Assembly (NCBI RefSeq): GCF_036711975.1
Contig: NC_091971.1
Location: 18,545,501 to 18,609,500 of the forward strand
DNA length: 64,000 nt
Source of the DNA: Onthophagus taurus
Lineage: Eukaryota > Arthropoda > Insecta > Coleoptera > Scarabaeidae
Direction of reading: 5' to 3'
The notes under the pieces were generated by a model, which was given only the letters and a program-made list of their open reading frames with translations, had not been told where the DNA came from and searched no databases. Below, piece after piece: positions 21,171 through 31,966 of this stretch; the stretch's first letter is position 1, and the number at the start of each line of letters is the position of its first letter. The position numbers and the translations under genes were made by a program.

Positions 21171-22536
21171 GTGTTCTTCAACCTGTGTTCCGCGGAACTT
21201 TAGGATTCCATTTGTTTAGTCGCTTATATTCGACGAAGACGATGCACATTGCACTTTAACATTTAAATAGTTTTAAATACTTGGTGTATAAGTAGATTTT
21301 TTGTTGTTTAATTCTTACAAAGGCAAGCGGTAGGAACTTAATTATTTTATAATAAATTGTGCTTTGGTTGAACATAATGCAGAATTGGCTTCAAACTGGC
21401 AAATTGGAATCAAAATTAGAAGAACAAGCTTCTTGTTCTCTTGAAAATTCGACCAGTTTTTCGCCAACGTTATACCCGAATTACCCAAATAAATCCGGAT
21501 TAACAAGTTGAGAAAAACGAAAGTATGGTGAAGATTGTATCAATTTTGGATTGGCGATAAAAATGAGCCAAATGGATTTTGTGTAATATGTGAACAAGTA
21601 GTGAACAACAGCAGTTTAAATCTTGCAAAGTTCAAACGTCATTTGGAAACTAAACATCCGACTTTAAAAGGTAAAAGCGAATATTTTAAAAGAATATGTA
21701 TTGAACTAAATCAGAAAAGGAATACCTTTGATGATAATAAATATGTACTAAAAGCATCGTATTTAATTAGTTGGCACATAGCTAAACAAGGCGAAGCTTA
21801 TACCATAACAGAAAAATTGATTAAACCTTGTGGAAAAGATTTAATCACCTTCATCATCGACGAATTAAAGACATGTTAGGTTTCTGCGAAGCGGTACTAG
21901 TGAATCGTTTAAAACACGCGAAAGATGGCTTTACTTTACAAATGGATGAATCTACTTTTAAGCTGCACGAGGTTCTCAATGACGCCGTTAAAGTGGTTAA
22001 TTTCATCAAATCCATACCAATAAATGCCAGGGTATTTACCCTATTGTGTGATGACCTAGGAAGCTTACATAAAAATCTCCTTCTTCATACTGATATAAGA
22101 TGATTATCGAGGGGAAATGTCATATCTTTTTATCTCAACGTGAATTTAACTGGCTTGCAAAAGACATTTTTGAAATAATTGCAATAATTTAAATTGGGTT
22201 AAGAATCCTTTTAATGAGTGCAGTGGTGTGGTTACTTCTCCAATTAAGGAAAGAGAGCAACTTATAAATATATGTACCGACACAATATTAAAATCTACAT
22301 TTGCACATGATGGCATTGGTCCATTTTGGATCAAATTAATGGATGACTACCCGGAAATTTACTAACGCGCCGTAAAAGAATTGATGCCTTTCGTAACAAT
22401 CTATCTCTGTGAGAAATCCTTTTCCGCATACGTCGCTCGACTTGATGCTGAAAATGACATGCGTCTCCAATTCACTTCGATCCATTCAGATATTGATAAA
22501 TTGTGCAGTAATAAACAAACACAACAAAGTCATTAA
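21171..22536 (+). pseudogene. hAT transposase relic, ZBED5 type
   Basis: The left end GTGTTCTTCAACCTGTGTTC followed by CGCGGAACTTTAGGATTCC is the usual start of ZBED5-like hAT elements. Coding pieces in order are MQNWLQTGKLESKLE, a BED finger (PNGFCVICEQVVNNSSL, FKRHLETKHP), then YLISWHIAKQGEAYTITEKL, GFCEAVLVNRLKHA, FTLQMDEST, VFTLLCDDLGSLHKNLLLHT, a decayed middle, and the C-terminal dimerisation stretch (YLCEKSFSAYVARLDAEND, MRLQFTSIHSDIDKLC, 22399-22530). There are frameshifts and an internal deletion. It was apparently inserted in the Tc1 relic. Confidence 0.85.
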
Positions 22537-22540
22537 TATA

Positions 22541-24711
22541 CAGGGTGATTCAAAAAACCGCTGACAGACTTCTAGGGCAGATAATACATCAAAAATTAAG
22601 ATGAAAAGTCTTAATATATATGGGGTCGCAGATACCTCCTTAACGAGATATAGCGGGTCAAAGTTTCTTTAAAATTAAACATTATCTGCAATAAAAAGCC
22701 CTTTTTTTAAAATATTTTCAACTCCACTGCTAATTTTGTCAAACGGGCAGTATTTTCGTGTAAAGTGATCAATTATCTATCAATTGGTTTCTTACAAAAC
22801 TTTGATTAAAGCAACAGTTTTTGATTGAATTAAAAAATGTTCTACAAACGTGTTTTTCTTAAAAACTATTGCTTTGATCAAAGTTTTGTAACAGACCAAT
22901 TGATAGATAATTGATGGACGCAATGGAAATAAAATATGAAGCAGATGATTGGAGATTATTTATTGACAGTTCAAGAGTCAGCTTAAAAGCGGTTTTGCTG
23001 CCAATGAAAAACCTTCGGTTCTAATCGCGTATAGTAGAGAAACGAAAGAAACATATGAACATATGTGGCACATATGCTGCGATTTAAAAGTTGTAGCATT
23101 GCTTTGCGGTCTTCGAAGCGGCTATATAAAATGTATGTGGTTTTTGTGCGATTGGGACACAAGATTTACTGGAGACCAATATGCAAGCCACGAATGGAAA
23201 CATAGAGAGCACAGCAGGTTAGAAGTGGCTAATACTATTCGTGAAGCTCTGGTGCCGAAAGAGAAGATATTGCTGCCTCCACTGCACATTAATCTTGGAA
23301 TTGTTAAGAATTTCATCAAAACTGTCGCCAAACGAGATACAGTTTTCTTGTGTTTGAAATTAATTTACCCGAGACTCAGCGAAAGTAAAATTAAAGAAGG
23401 TAGTTATAATAACATTCATTTGTTCAATTTCGTGGAAAATTCCAACTTTTCCAAACATACTTCTCATGATTTTCTATAGCAATAAATTAATTTTTTCCAT
23501 CAGGCGTACTAAATGGTCCAGATATACGAAAGCTTATTAAAAGTGACGCATTCAACAATATTTTGATTGAGGCTGAATTGGATGCTTGGAACGCAATTAA
23601 AAAAGTAATAGAAGGCTTGTTGGGAAAGCATCGTTCTAGCAACTACAATGTTTCTGTCGCAAGGATGTTAACATCGTTCTCGAAAATTGGTGTCCACATG
23701 TCCTTGAAAATTCACTATTTACATCATCATCTGGACTACTTCAGCAGACAATTGGACACTGAATCTGATGGACAAGGCGAACGCTACCATCAAGTTGCTA
23801 TGCCATTTGAAATTAGGTAATATCTATGAGATTTTTTTAAACTCATTTTAATAAAAAAATAAATCAGATACAGAGGAAAACAGTCGCCCAGTGCAATACT
23901 TGCGGAAATTTGCTGGTGGAGTACACATGTCTTCGAAGACATGGATTATCCTGATGATGAAGAATTTCCAGAAGTTGCAGTAGGATCAGCAATGGAGTCA
24001 CATGTTGACATGATGTGTGGCTTAGAAACTGATGACAGCGAATTTTTATATTCCAAATAAATATTGTTCTCTCTCTAATATAGTACTACTATATTACTAT
24101 ATGTATACTTATATTAGAATACTCTTTTATAGTTACAATTCTAGAGAATTTTTTTTTTTTTTTGAAATTTGACAATTTTTTGAAGATTTCAGTCGATAAA
24201 ATTATTCGAACTTAATTTTTTACATGGATATATTAATGAAAATTATTTATTTAAGCCTTAGCTAAGCCTTAATCTTTGCTGAAGAATGAAATGAGAAATC
24301 ATCAATGATTCTTGAGTTATAACTGAAAAACTAAGCAAACAAACATCAAGATAAGGAAAGAAATATAAAAGGTCATAAAAAAAAAGTTTGGCCTGGGAAC
24401 GTCAAACCCTTTGGAGGTTTTACTATATTGACCTAGTACTTTCACCCTGACTTAAAATTTTTCACCCCCCAGAATAGCTGTTGCACTGTGTTATCTGCAA
24501 TATACGCCATTGCTCTCTACTCGTGTAAAGTGATCAATTATCTATCAATTGGTCTCTTACAAAACTTTGATTAAAGCAACAGTTTTTGATTGAATTGGCT
24601 ATATCTCGCCAACGAGGCATTTGCGACCCCATGGATATTAAGACTATTCATCTTAATTTTTCATGTATTATCTACTCCAGAAGTCTGTCAGCGGTTTTTT
24701 GAATCACCCTG
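22541..24711. mobile_element. Terminal-inverted-repeat element carrying a coding relic
   Basis: The ends CAGGGTGATTCAAAAAACCG and the complement at 24692-24711 are flanked by TA. The inverted similarity runs about 120 bp through GCTGACAGACTTCT and GGGGTCGCA to GAGATATAGC. Inside, a 75-bp direct repeat (CGTGTAAAGTGATCAATTAT..., about 22757-22832 and 24519-24595) brackets the middle. A hairpin of about 52-bp arms lies at 22772-22917. The middle holds a protein-coding relic (22920-24056). Either the relic was mobilised as cargo or it is the remains of the element's own gene. Confidence 0.75.
22920..24056 (+). pseudogene. WRLFIDSS-type insect repeat protein (relic)
   Basis: Blocks in order are DDWRLFIDSSRVSLKAVLLP, a frame change near 23010, HICCDLKVVALLCGLRSGYI and MWFLCDWDTR, then ILLPPLHINLGIVKNFIKTV, KLIYPRLSESKIKEG, a gap that looks like an intron (about 23479-23505), VLNGPDIRKLIK, VIEGLLGKHRS, MSLKIHYLHHHLDYF, ESDGQGERYHQV, a second gap, and RYRGKQ, SAILAEICWW. 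This is a multi-copy arthropod protein family found with transposons, of unknown biochemical role. A Cys pair in WFLCDWD hints at metal binding. The frame is disrupted and the second copy at 16920-17110 is only a scrap. Confidence 0.7.
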
Positions 24712-24810
24712 TATGTAAATACTTGTTTTTCTTTGTATTTATCTATTACTATGCTTATGACATAATTTATCTTTTTGTTTGAATAAATACAAGTTAGATA
24801 CTCTTGTACA

Positions 24811-25543
24811 CAGGGTAATTCAAATTCGACCCCCACCATTGGGATCTCAGAAACCATAAGAGATACAGAAATGGTTAAACGGGGGCAAAGTTGCATAATA
24901 GCGCTCATCATTTTTCAACAAAGTTTTTGGATCTAGTCGTTTTAGTTTTTAAAATATGGCCGAAAAACAAAAAAAATAAAAGTTTGTAAAAGCTAGTTAA
25001 TTTTATTCTAATGACAAAGAATAATGTCACTTTCGAAGTATTCTTCATAAGCATTGTTTGTTGGTTTCTATGGAAACACTTAGCGCACAAGTTACAGCCT
25101 CCTAATAAGATATTCGTTTTTTTTTAAATAATTCAATGTTTTTTTAAATGAAATACACTGTGTGACATATCATTGAAATCAGAATTAATTATCCTATTTT
25201 TTGGTGTGAAAATCAAATATGGCGTTCATAAGAAAAAATAAACCTGATGATAGTTTCATGAAAACGAAACGTCGGAGAAAATTTCTAGTTGTGTTATTAC
25301 ATTTTTTATAAAAAGTTGCGTCAAGAATGTTTTTTCAGATTCACGAAAAAACGAAAAATAAAGAAGTTATAGACAGAAAACGCAAAAGTAATTTTTTTGT
25401 TTTTCGGCCATATTTTAAAAACTAAAACGGCTGGATCCAAAAACTTTGTTGAAAAATGATAAGCTCTAAGATACGCAACTTTGCCCCCATTTACCCATTT
25501 CTGTATCTCTTACAGTTTCTGAGATCCCCCCTGAATTACCCTG
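24811..25543. mobile_element. Foldback/MITE element (733 bp)
   Basis: Ends CAGGGTAATTCAAATTCG... and ...CCTGAATTACCCTG form imperfect inverted repeats about 165 bp long (through AGATACAGAAATGG, CAACAAAGTTTTTGGATC and AAAATATGGCCGAAAAACA). The centre is non-coding and includes the hammerhead-like motif at 25243-25274. It lies in intron 3 of the zinc-finger gene. Confidence 0.75.
25243..25274 (+). other. Weak hammerhead-like motif
   Basis: The core CTGATGA (25244-25250) and GAAAC followed directly by GTC (25266-25273) are present. Helix II would be only GTTT with AAAC, and helix I barely forms (one G-C pair). It is a decayed relative of the motifs at 19493 and 28455, probably inactive. Confidence 0.3.
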
Positions 25544-25723
25544 TATATGCTTAGCAGGGTTGATGATGTCACAAAAAGTGACGTCACGTCGAAACTTTAA
25601 AGTGTTTTTTTTGGTAAGTTTTACACATTTCCGCATTTTTTTTTTATTTGCAACGGCTTACTAGAGTGATTTCCCGTCGATTAAAAAAAAATTGACGATT
25701 TTTGAATTTTACCAAAAATATAC

Positions 25724-26807
25724 CTTTCTATCCCTTGATTCATGCTTAACTGATGTTAATTTTAATTTCTTTTTATGCGAAGACATATGACGTTTTAAAT
25801 GATTACTTTTTTCGTAAGCTTTATTGCATATCTAGAATTAAAATGATTTAAAACAGAATTTAAAAGTTTTCAATTCCAAATCAATCTTTTTTACCTTACA
25901 AGAAAATAAACTAATTCCTGTATGTCTCCGTAAATGCACTTTTAAATCTTCCAAATTAGCTAAAACTTTTGCACAATGTTTACAAGAATATTTACCATCT
26001 TCATCGGGTTTTACATCATCAAGATCACATTCATTCTTAATTTCTGTTTCATCTTCATCATCATCATCACATTCCTGTTTTATACAACCATCATTTTGTT
26101 TCCTATGTTCTTTCATATGGGTATCTAACGAAGATAAAGTGTGAAATCTTAATTCACAATGAGTACATGGAAAATTATCTCCTTCAACATTAACTTCATG
26201 ATCTGTTTGTAAATGTTTAAATAACAAGGCTTTAGTGAATTTTTTATTACATATGTGGCAAGTTAATAAAGGTTCTTTTGTATGTCTTTTCATGTGGAGT
26301 TGATAACCATTTTTTGAACGAAAATTTTTGTTGCAAAAATCACATTTTAAATGAACTTTTGATGATTTGGTCTTGGGTGTGTATTGGATTTCCGAGTCTG
26401 TGGATACATTATCTGCATCATTATAAAAATCATCAATATCAACATCCGGTTTGACCTCAATATCTTCTCTTCGTTGCTGGTTGGTCAGTTCACGTAATGT
26501 ATTGTCAGCTTTTTCACATTGTTGCTTAAAAAGGTAAGCAACAGAAAGTTTGTCTTCACAGATTGAACATATTCTTTTAGGTAAACCATCTTCAACATTA
26601 ACCTACAATTAACATAATTAAGTTGTTTTTAGAATAAATTGAGTGTTTTTGTCTTACAACAACGGAGGCACAGGCCATTAAAACGTCCGCAATTAGAAAA
26701 GTTTGATCAATCATGCAGTTTTCAAAAACATTCTTGGCCTCAGGAGTTTCGGTCATACATGACCTACATATCTTATCCATGGACATTTCCACACCGTTAT
26801 GTATCAT
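25724..26807 (-). CDS. ZAD-C2H2 zinc-finger gene, exons 1-3 (ZAD and first fingers)
   Basis: Exon 1 (26807-26658), exon 2 (26602-25895) and exon 3 (25831-25724) start the gene. Residues 14-65 form a ZAD (zinc-finger-associated) domain with cysteines at 14, 17, 62 and 65 (KICRSC ... KRICSICEDKL). ZAD is an insect-expanded protein-protein dimerisation module. Fingers 1-4 lie in exon 2 (CDFCNKNFRSKNGYQLHMKRH, CHICNKKFTKALLFKHLQTDH, CTHCELRFHTLSSLDTHMKEH, CKHCAKVLANLEDLKVHLRRH), separated by a strongly acidic stretch. Finger 5 is split over the exon 2/3 junction (SLFSCK + ICNKAYEKSNHLKRH). Exon 3 ends at a GTATAT donor in phase 0 and should splice to 18234. The full protein is 846 residues. The start at 26807 is the first ATG in frame. 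ATGs at residues 8 and 10 are alternatives. Confidence 0.9.
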
Positions 26808-27332
26808 TTCTAATATTAACCGAAATTAAAATATTTAATAATTACATCTTGAACTGACCAAACATACAAACGACTGTAGAAGACGTTATTTTAGGGATAT
26901 TTAGTGAATTTTTAGAGATGTTGTGGTATCAATCTTTTGCAGAAAAAAAATAATGAGAAGCTCACTTCACACTTATTTCCTCGTGTAAACGAACGCCACC
27001 TAGGGATTAATAAATATACTACATTCATCAACAAAACATTGATTTTAAGAAAATAGGATACCATAAAAATATTGAAAAATAACTAATTATTATTAGCAAT
27101 ACGAATATAAATTAAAATTCTGTACAATTGTGCTGTACACAGTTAAATTTAATTTTTCCGCTGTTTGCTTTTTTTGACGAAACATTAAAAAACATAAAAA
27201 ATAAAATACCCTAGAAAACAAAATATTTTCAAAATTTCTTTTGACAATTTTTCAAAATTTATGCTGTTCTGTATAAAAACCAAGTAACTTCTCAATATGA
27301 AATACCTATTAATTTCAAATTCACTTCACATA
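26808..27332. promoter_or_regulatory. Divergent promoter interval
   Basis: The 525 bases between the zinc-finger gene (minus) and SMIM8 (plus) must hold both promoters and 5' UTRs. No TATA box at a convincing distance or other defined element was recognised. Confidence 0.45.
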
Positions 27333-27742
27333 ATGTCCTCTTTAATGCCGTCACATGAATATAAAAAGCCTGGGATAAAAGTGAGGTTAACTGTCTTAAT
27401 GCCAAGTCAATCCGAATTAGAAGTAAAAAGTGTTATGAGTAAGAAACCAGAATCAAAACCGGGCGATGGAATTCGATCCCTACAAACGTCCAAACTGTTT
27501 AGAACGTTAAATTTTGAGCTGTATATGAAACCAGTAAGTTTGATAATTTTTTATTGATGTCATTTTTGTTATACAATAATTTTCAGAATGCTGTTATCAT
27601 GGGTTTAGGTTTAGCTTGTATGGGAGGTGCCCTCGCTTACATAGCATACATGCGTTACCAATGGGAATCGATGGGATATTACAGTGCTGTAACTGCCGAT
27701 GGCCAAGAAACCTTTTTAAAGAAAAAATCTAAATGGGAATAA
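27333..27742 (+). CDS. SMIM8: Small integral membrane protein 8
   Basis: Two exons (27333-27533 and 27587-27742) join in phase 0 across a 53-bp GT-AG intron to give 118 residues. The hydrophilic N-terminus leads to SLQTSKLFRTLNFELYMKP, then after the splice NAVIMGLGLACMGGALAYIA (the single membrane segment, about residues 70-90). The C-terminal tail follows (YYSAVTADGQETFLKKKSKW, then E and stop). The order TTxLFRxxNPELxxKPN, one helix, A-x-(D)-G-x-x-x-x-x-x-K-S-KW and an acidic last residue is that of vertebrate SMIM8. It is a conserved one-pass protein of unknown function. An upstream in-frame ATG (27297) would add 12 residues. I prefer 27333 because MSS resembles the family start. The gene appears intact. 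Confidence 0.85.
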
Positions 27743-28305
27743 CAAATTTTCAATTATGTGTGTAAATATTATGTAACATTTTTTAGGTAATTATTAGTTT
27801 TTTATTGCAATACATTAAATTGAATTAAAACGTAAATTTAATTGTTATTTTTAGCTGAGCCCCCTCCTCGTAGTTATACTTCCTGCAAATCAAACTTGTA
27901 TTTTCCTATGCTATTGAATAAAAGATGTCGCCACACACTTTTAAAATACTTTTCCTTTTAATGTTTCAAATCACTGGCATGATACATCTAACACAGTTCA
28001 AGGATATAATACATCATATATTACAATATGATATATTATAATTGAAAATATTTACTTGGATAACAAGATTCAAGCAAAAAAAAAGTGGCGAACTAACAAA
28101 ACAGATAATAATAATTTTTTATATAGCAACATGTTTACTTGTTTAAACATGTCATATGCACAGCATGCTACAGCCACTTCCCCTCCTATAAAAATTTATA
28201 AAAAGAGGAATGTGGTGGACAAAAAAAATTTTTACTTAAAAATTTTTAAATTTAATGGGCTGGATTACTACTCGTTTTTCTCGGGAGCGAACAAATTGCA
28301 GAAAA
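27743..28305. other. 3' flank of SMIM8, no gene seen
   Basis: AATAAA near 27916 is a possible polyadenylation signal. The open frame at 28056-28337 is AT-driven and matches nothing known. Confidence 0.45.
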
Positions 28306-28332
28306 TGTTCGTATTCAGTCTGAATACGAACA
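28306..28332. repeat. Perfect short palindrome
   Basis: TGTTCGTATTCA, a three-base loop GTC, then TGAATACGAACA gives a perfect 12-bp-arm hairpin. A second small palindrome (TTAACATTAAATGTTAA) follows about 10 bases later. It is probably a mobile-element end. Confidence 0.6.
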
Positions 28333-28454
28333 CCTAGTATTAACATTAAATGTTAATGTTTGAAAATAATCCCTGCAAGAAGCATCTTAACTTTACCACA
28401 TAAAAGAGAAACCGATATTTTATGTACTACATAGCATAACCAAAAAGGACGAAA

Positions 28455-28493
28455 GCCTCCGAAGATGGCGTAGATCGCCGAAACGCGTCAGGC
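28455..28493 (+). ncRNA. Hammerhead-ribozyme-like motif, three helices
   Basis: Helix I is GCCT (28455-28458) with AGGC (28490-28493), a perfect 4-bp pairing. The core is CCGAAGA (28459-28465), which differs from CUGANGA only by C for U4. Helix II is GGCG with CGCC (28467-28479), loop TAGAT, and an unpaired T (28466) after the core. GAAA follows. Helix III is AC with GT closed by GC, with cleavage-site C at 28489. The U4-to-C change should cripple cleavage in a canonical hammerhead, so this is a decayed ribozyme of the Penelope/retrozyme minimal type, or a retained fold. It precedes an A-rich tail (ATCAATAAAAGCATAAAT). Confidence 0.5.
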
Positions 28494-28649
28494 AGAGTGT
28501 AAAACTTAATATATCAATAAAAGCATAAATATATGTTTAATTATTTTCACAGTTAATTCTTGGTTATTTTTGAAAATGACGAAATATTTTGGAAATGTTT
28601 TTACTACTTTAAATGGGCCTACATATCTTGGGGTTAAAGAGAAATAATG

Positions 28650-30240
28650 GGATATTGAATCCCATTAATTTTGACAAAAACAAATTTTGAATTGTATAAA
28701 TCTTTATGAATGAATGGTTTTTGTTTTGAATGATAAATTGTTGACTGGTTTCAAACAAGAGAATGTTTCTCGTAAGCTAGAAAGCAATGGATCAGATTCC
28801 AAAGGATATTGATTATTAATAAAAAAATCTCCAGGAAGCCTAAGTGGTTTACAATATACTAGTTCGGCAGATGAATAACCTAGATCTTCCTTAAGAGATG
28901 ATCTGAGGCCTAGGAGAACCAAGGGAAGATCATTGTTCTACCTCGTAGTGTTAACTCTGGCAGTGATGACTGTTTTTAAAGAACGATGAAATCTTTCAAA
29001 AATTCCGTTACTTTGGGGATGGAAGGTGGATGTATGAATTTGACGTGTTCCTAGAAAAATGTGAAATTTTGAAAGGAGTTTTGAGTCGAATTGTCGTCCC
29101 TGATCATGGGTGATAGTGCTAGGAATGCCAAATCTACTGAAATAATGCCGAAACAAGTATTCGCAATAGAAGTAGAATTAATATCTTTGAGGAAAAGCTT
29201 CTGGTCAACGCGTGAAACGATCCACAAGTGAGAGGACCGACCAAATCAATGTGAATATGATCAAATCTTAATTTTAGTATCGGAATTTTGGTAATAGGTG
29301 ATTTTGTATGTTTGTGAACTTTTGCTTGTTGACATTGCAAACAAGTTTTTGTCCATAACTGAATGTGTTTTCTCATGTGAGGGCAAAAGAATCGTGTTTT
29401 GATGATGTGTGCAGTTGCGTGAATATCAGAATGTGTTAAGTTTATTGAAAATTGTTTTACGAAATTTTTGTGTACATCTGAATGCGAAGGTTATATTTAG
29501 TAGTTTGTGTGTTTGAGTATTGTTTTTTTAGTAAATATGTTAATTCTGTATCATTAAATTGTGCGTTTTTTTAAGTTTATGTGTCAGCAGGGTACTGTGA
29601 ATTTAGAGAATCAATATTTATTCTGGACTACGTGTCCGCTACAATGTTTGATTCTCCTTTAATGTACCTGATATCTAATGTGTATTGTGTTATGTAACTA
29701 AGATTGGAATTGTGTTGATTAGTGGTTTGTAGTCTGTGTAAACCACAAATTGATGTCCATGGAGAAAATGTTTAATGAATTTGATACTAGTGTAATTTGC
29801 TAACAATTCTCTGTCAAAAGTTGAATAATTTATTTGGCTTGAAGAAAATTTTCGAGGCAGAAATGCTAAAGGTAACGTTTTATTGTCTATAGTCTGTGAT
29901 AAAACTGCTCCCATGCTTTTCCTTGAGACATCTGTCGTCAGTGAAAGAGTAGCTTCTAGTGATGGGTGTGCAACAGTGTCGGATTTTAATAAAAGTTCTT
30001 TGACTTTAGTGAAAGAAATGTCGTTATGATTTGTCCAGATGTAAAGGAGCTAAAATGTTTGGCAAAAATCTGTGATAAAAATTTTTCATTCTTAAGAATC
30101 GCTGTAAATGTTTAAATGTGGTTGGTTTTGGAAATTCAGTTGTGGCTTTAACCTTAGATTGCGAAGATCGAATGCCTTCTGTAGAAAAATGATGACTTTG
30201 AAAATTTAACGTTTTATGACCTCGATTAAAAATCAAAATA
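28650..30240 (-). pseudogene. Ty3/Gypsy pol relic (RT, RNase H, integrase)
   Basis: In minus-strand order: the end of RT (HHFSTEGIRSSQSKVKATTE, FPKPTTFKHLQRFL, NFYHRFLPN; 30236-30024). Then RNase H (MGAVLSQ, LAFLPRKFSSSQINYSTFDR, then ELLA and VYTDYKPL; 29914-29690). Then integrase zinc-region remnants and the core (FDHIHIDLVGPL near 29250; FGIPSTITHDQGRQFDSKLL with the second Asp, FHPQSNGIFERFHRSLK with the Glu; 29156-28938). Last is the post-core LLGLRSSLKEDLGYSSAELV (28922-28704). Frames are interrupted by stops and deletions. I could not see LTRs. It is an LTR-retrotransposon relic with no envelope gene. Confidence 0.85.
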
Positions 30241-31139
30241 ATATCAAATAATATTTATTTGAAATAAAAATATTCATGTAGGAATTTTAGGAAAAAAATA
30301 AGGCAAACAAATTTCTGCAATCATAAATATATTTATAAATGGAATACAGTGAATCATCTCCTTGCGGACACATCTATTAAGCAGACAAATTTTCTGGAAC
30401 TAAACGTTGTTCCGTTCGTTTTAGTGCGAAACTAAATGGCGTCAGATGCAAATCCCCGGATCAACTCCTCGAAAGGATCAACATCTACCTTTAAGAGGTT
30501 ATGTATGTATGTATTTCTTCTACTGGTCAGGTTTTGGAGGTAACATAGTTTCTTTTGATTCTATTTCTTATTATATATCTTCACTCTTCAGGTCCATCGA
30601 ACTGCCCCGTGGTTTGACAATTTATGAACACACACAGTAACAAATGTGTATATGGACAAATGTTTACATATACAAGACAATAATACACTCTAAAATAGAT
30701 ATGAAACAGTTAATGATTCTGTTAAAATGATTTGTTAGCAATCTACCAGAGGGATAAAACCCTTATAAACTATATAATCGCAAAAAGGAATATAGCAATA
30801 TCAAAAAAATCCTTTTAAGGAAAAAACGGACACTTTAAAAATTTCTGTTCATCACTCAGTCGTCTGACACCATTAAATCAGATTTGGCAGAAGGTTAAGG
30901 TATATAATCAAGTAGTTTTTGTCCATGTTAGACAACAAACAGACAATTTCGAGTGGACAGTGGAATTTATGAATACGATAGCACTCTTCCACTCCCCATC
31001 ATTAGAAGAAATTCAATTACAAAATACCGAAATCATAAATATAGACTCATCCGGATGTACTGAACTAATAACCATGAAAGAATTTGAAAACTTAACAATA
31101 GAAAGCACACACCTGCCTAACCTTGGTGGCTGGGTATGG
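30241..31139. other. No gene seen
   Basis: AT-rich interval between two Gypsy relics on opposite strands. It could contain LTR remnants but no repeat pair was recognised. Confidence 0.45.
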
Positions 31140-31950
31140 ATAAGGAAATAGAAGAGTTGGTGAGAAATTGCCAAAGATTGCCAAATGAGTAGAATCAACC
31201 AGCAAAAGCGCCAATCCATCCGTGAGAGTGGGCAAAAGCTCCATGGTCGAGAATACACCTCGATTTTTGCGGGACCAGTTAATGGGAAGAATTTTTTGGT
31301 CGCCTATTCAAAATGGTTAAAAGTTCGACAAGTTTCCGGACCATCGGCACATGAAACAATAATAGTTCTGATGGAATTATTTGCATGGATTACCAGATCT
31401 TGTGGTATCAGATAATAGAACTCCGTTCACGTCTAAAGAATTTAAAGAATTTCTTCAGAAACCTAATTAGAGAAGCTTTAATTGCAGCTTACCATCCTAG
31501 CAGCAATGGTCAAGCTCAGAGACTAGTGCAAGAATTTAAACAAGCATTAAGGAAAATGTCAGGTGAGAATTTACAAGTATTAATGGCTAGATATCTTTTA
31601 GTTCAACACATTGGATCACCAGAAGAGATGCTCATGGGAAAATTATCATGTCCATTTGACCGAGTCAAACCAGATTTCATTAAGAACATGAAGAACCAAG
31701 CAAGAAGAGAAGTATTCAACAACACCGCCAAGAATGTTTACGTTAGATGATCATGAGATCGTATGGATCACAGAAAAAGTAACCAAAGTTATTGGTCCAC
31801 TTAGGTATAAAGTCAAAACAACATAAAAGACATGTGGACTAAATGAGAGTGAAGAGGCCATGGTTAGAAAATGCAGAAGCAGACCCATTATGGGAAGAAG
31901 AAGCAGTTGCATAACCAACTGAACCTTTGATTGGGACAAATGAAGATAAA
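31140..31950 (+). pseudogene. Ty3/Gypsy integrase relic
   Basis: A plus-strand fragment. In different frames it reads PWSRIHLDFCGTS (first Asp), KNFLVAYSKWLKVRQVSGPS, a decayed second Asp block, AAYHPSSNGQAQRLVQEFKQ (the position of the catalytic Glu is Gln in QAQRL), ALRKMSGENLQVLMARYLL and SPEEMLMGKLSCPFDRVKPD, then the GPDFI-like tail. It differs from the Gypsy relic at 28650-30240 in strand and subfamily. Frameshifts are frequent. Confidence 0.75.
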
Positions 31951-31966
31951 TCACTACAAAAAATAC

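Noticed and set aside
26985-27010. CTCF-like CGCCACCTAGGG string between SMIM8 and the zinc-finger gene
   Set aside because: It lacks the full insect CTCF core and such a short match is expected by chance.
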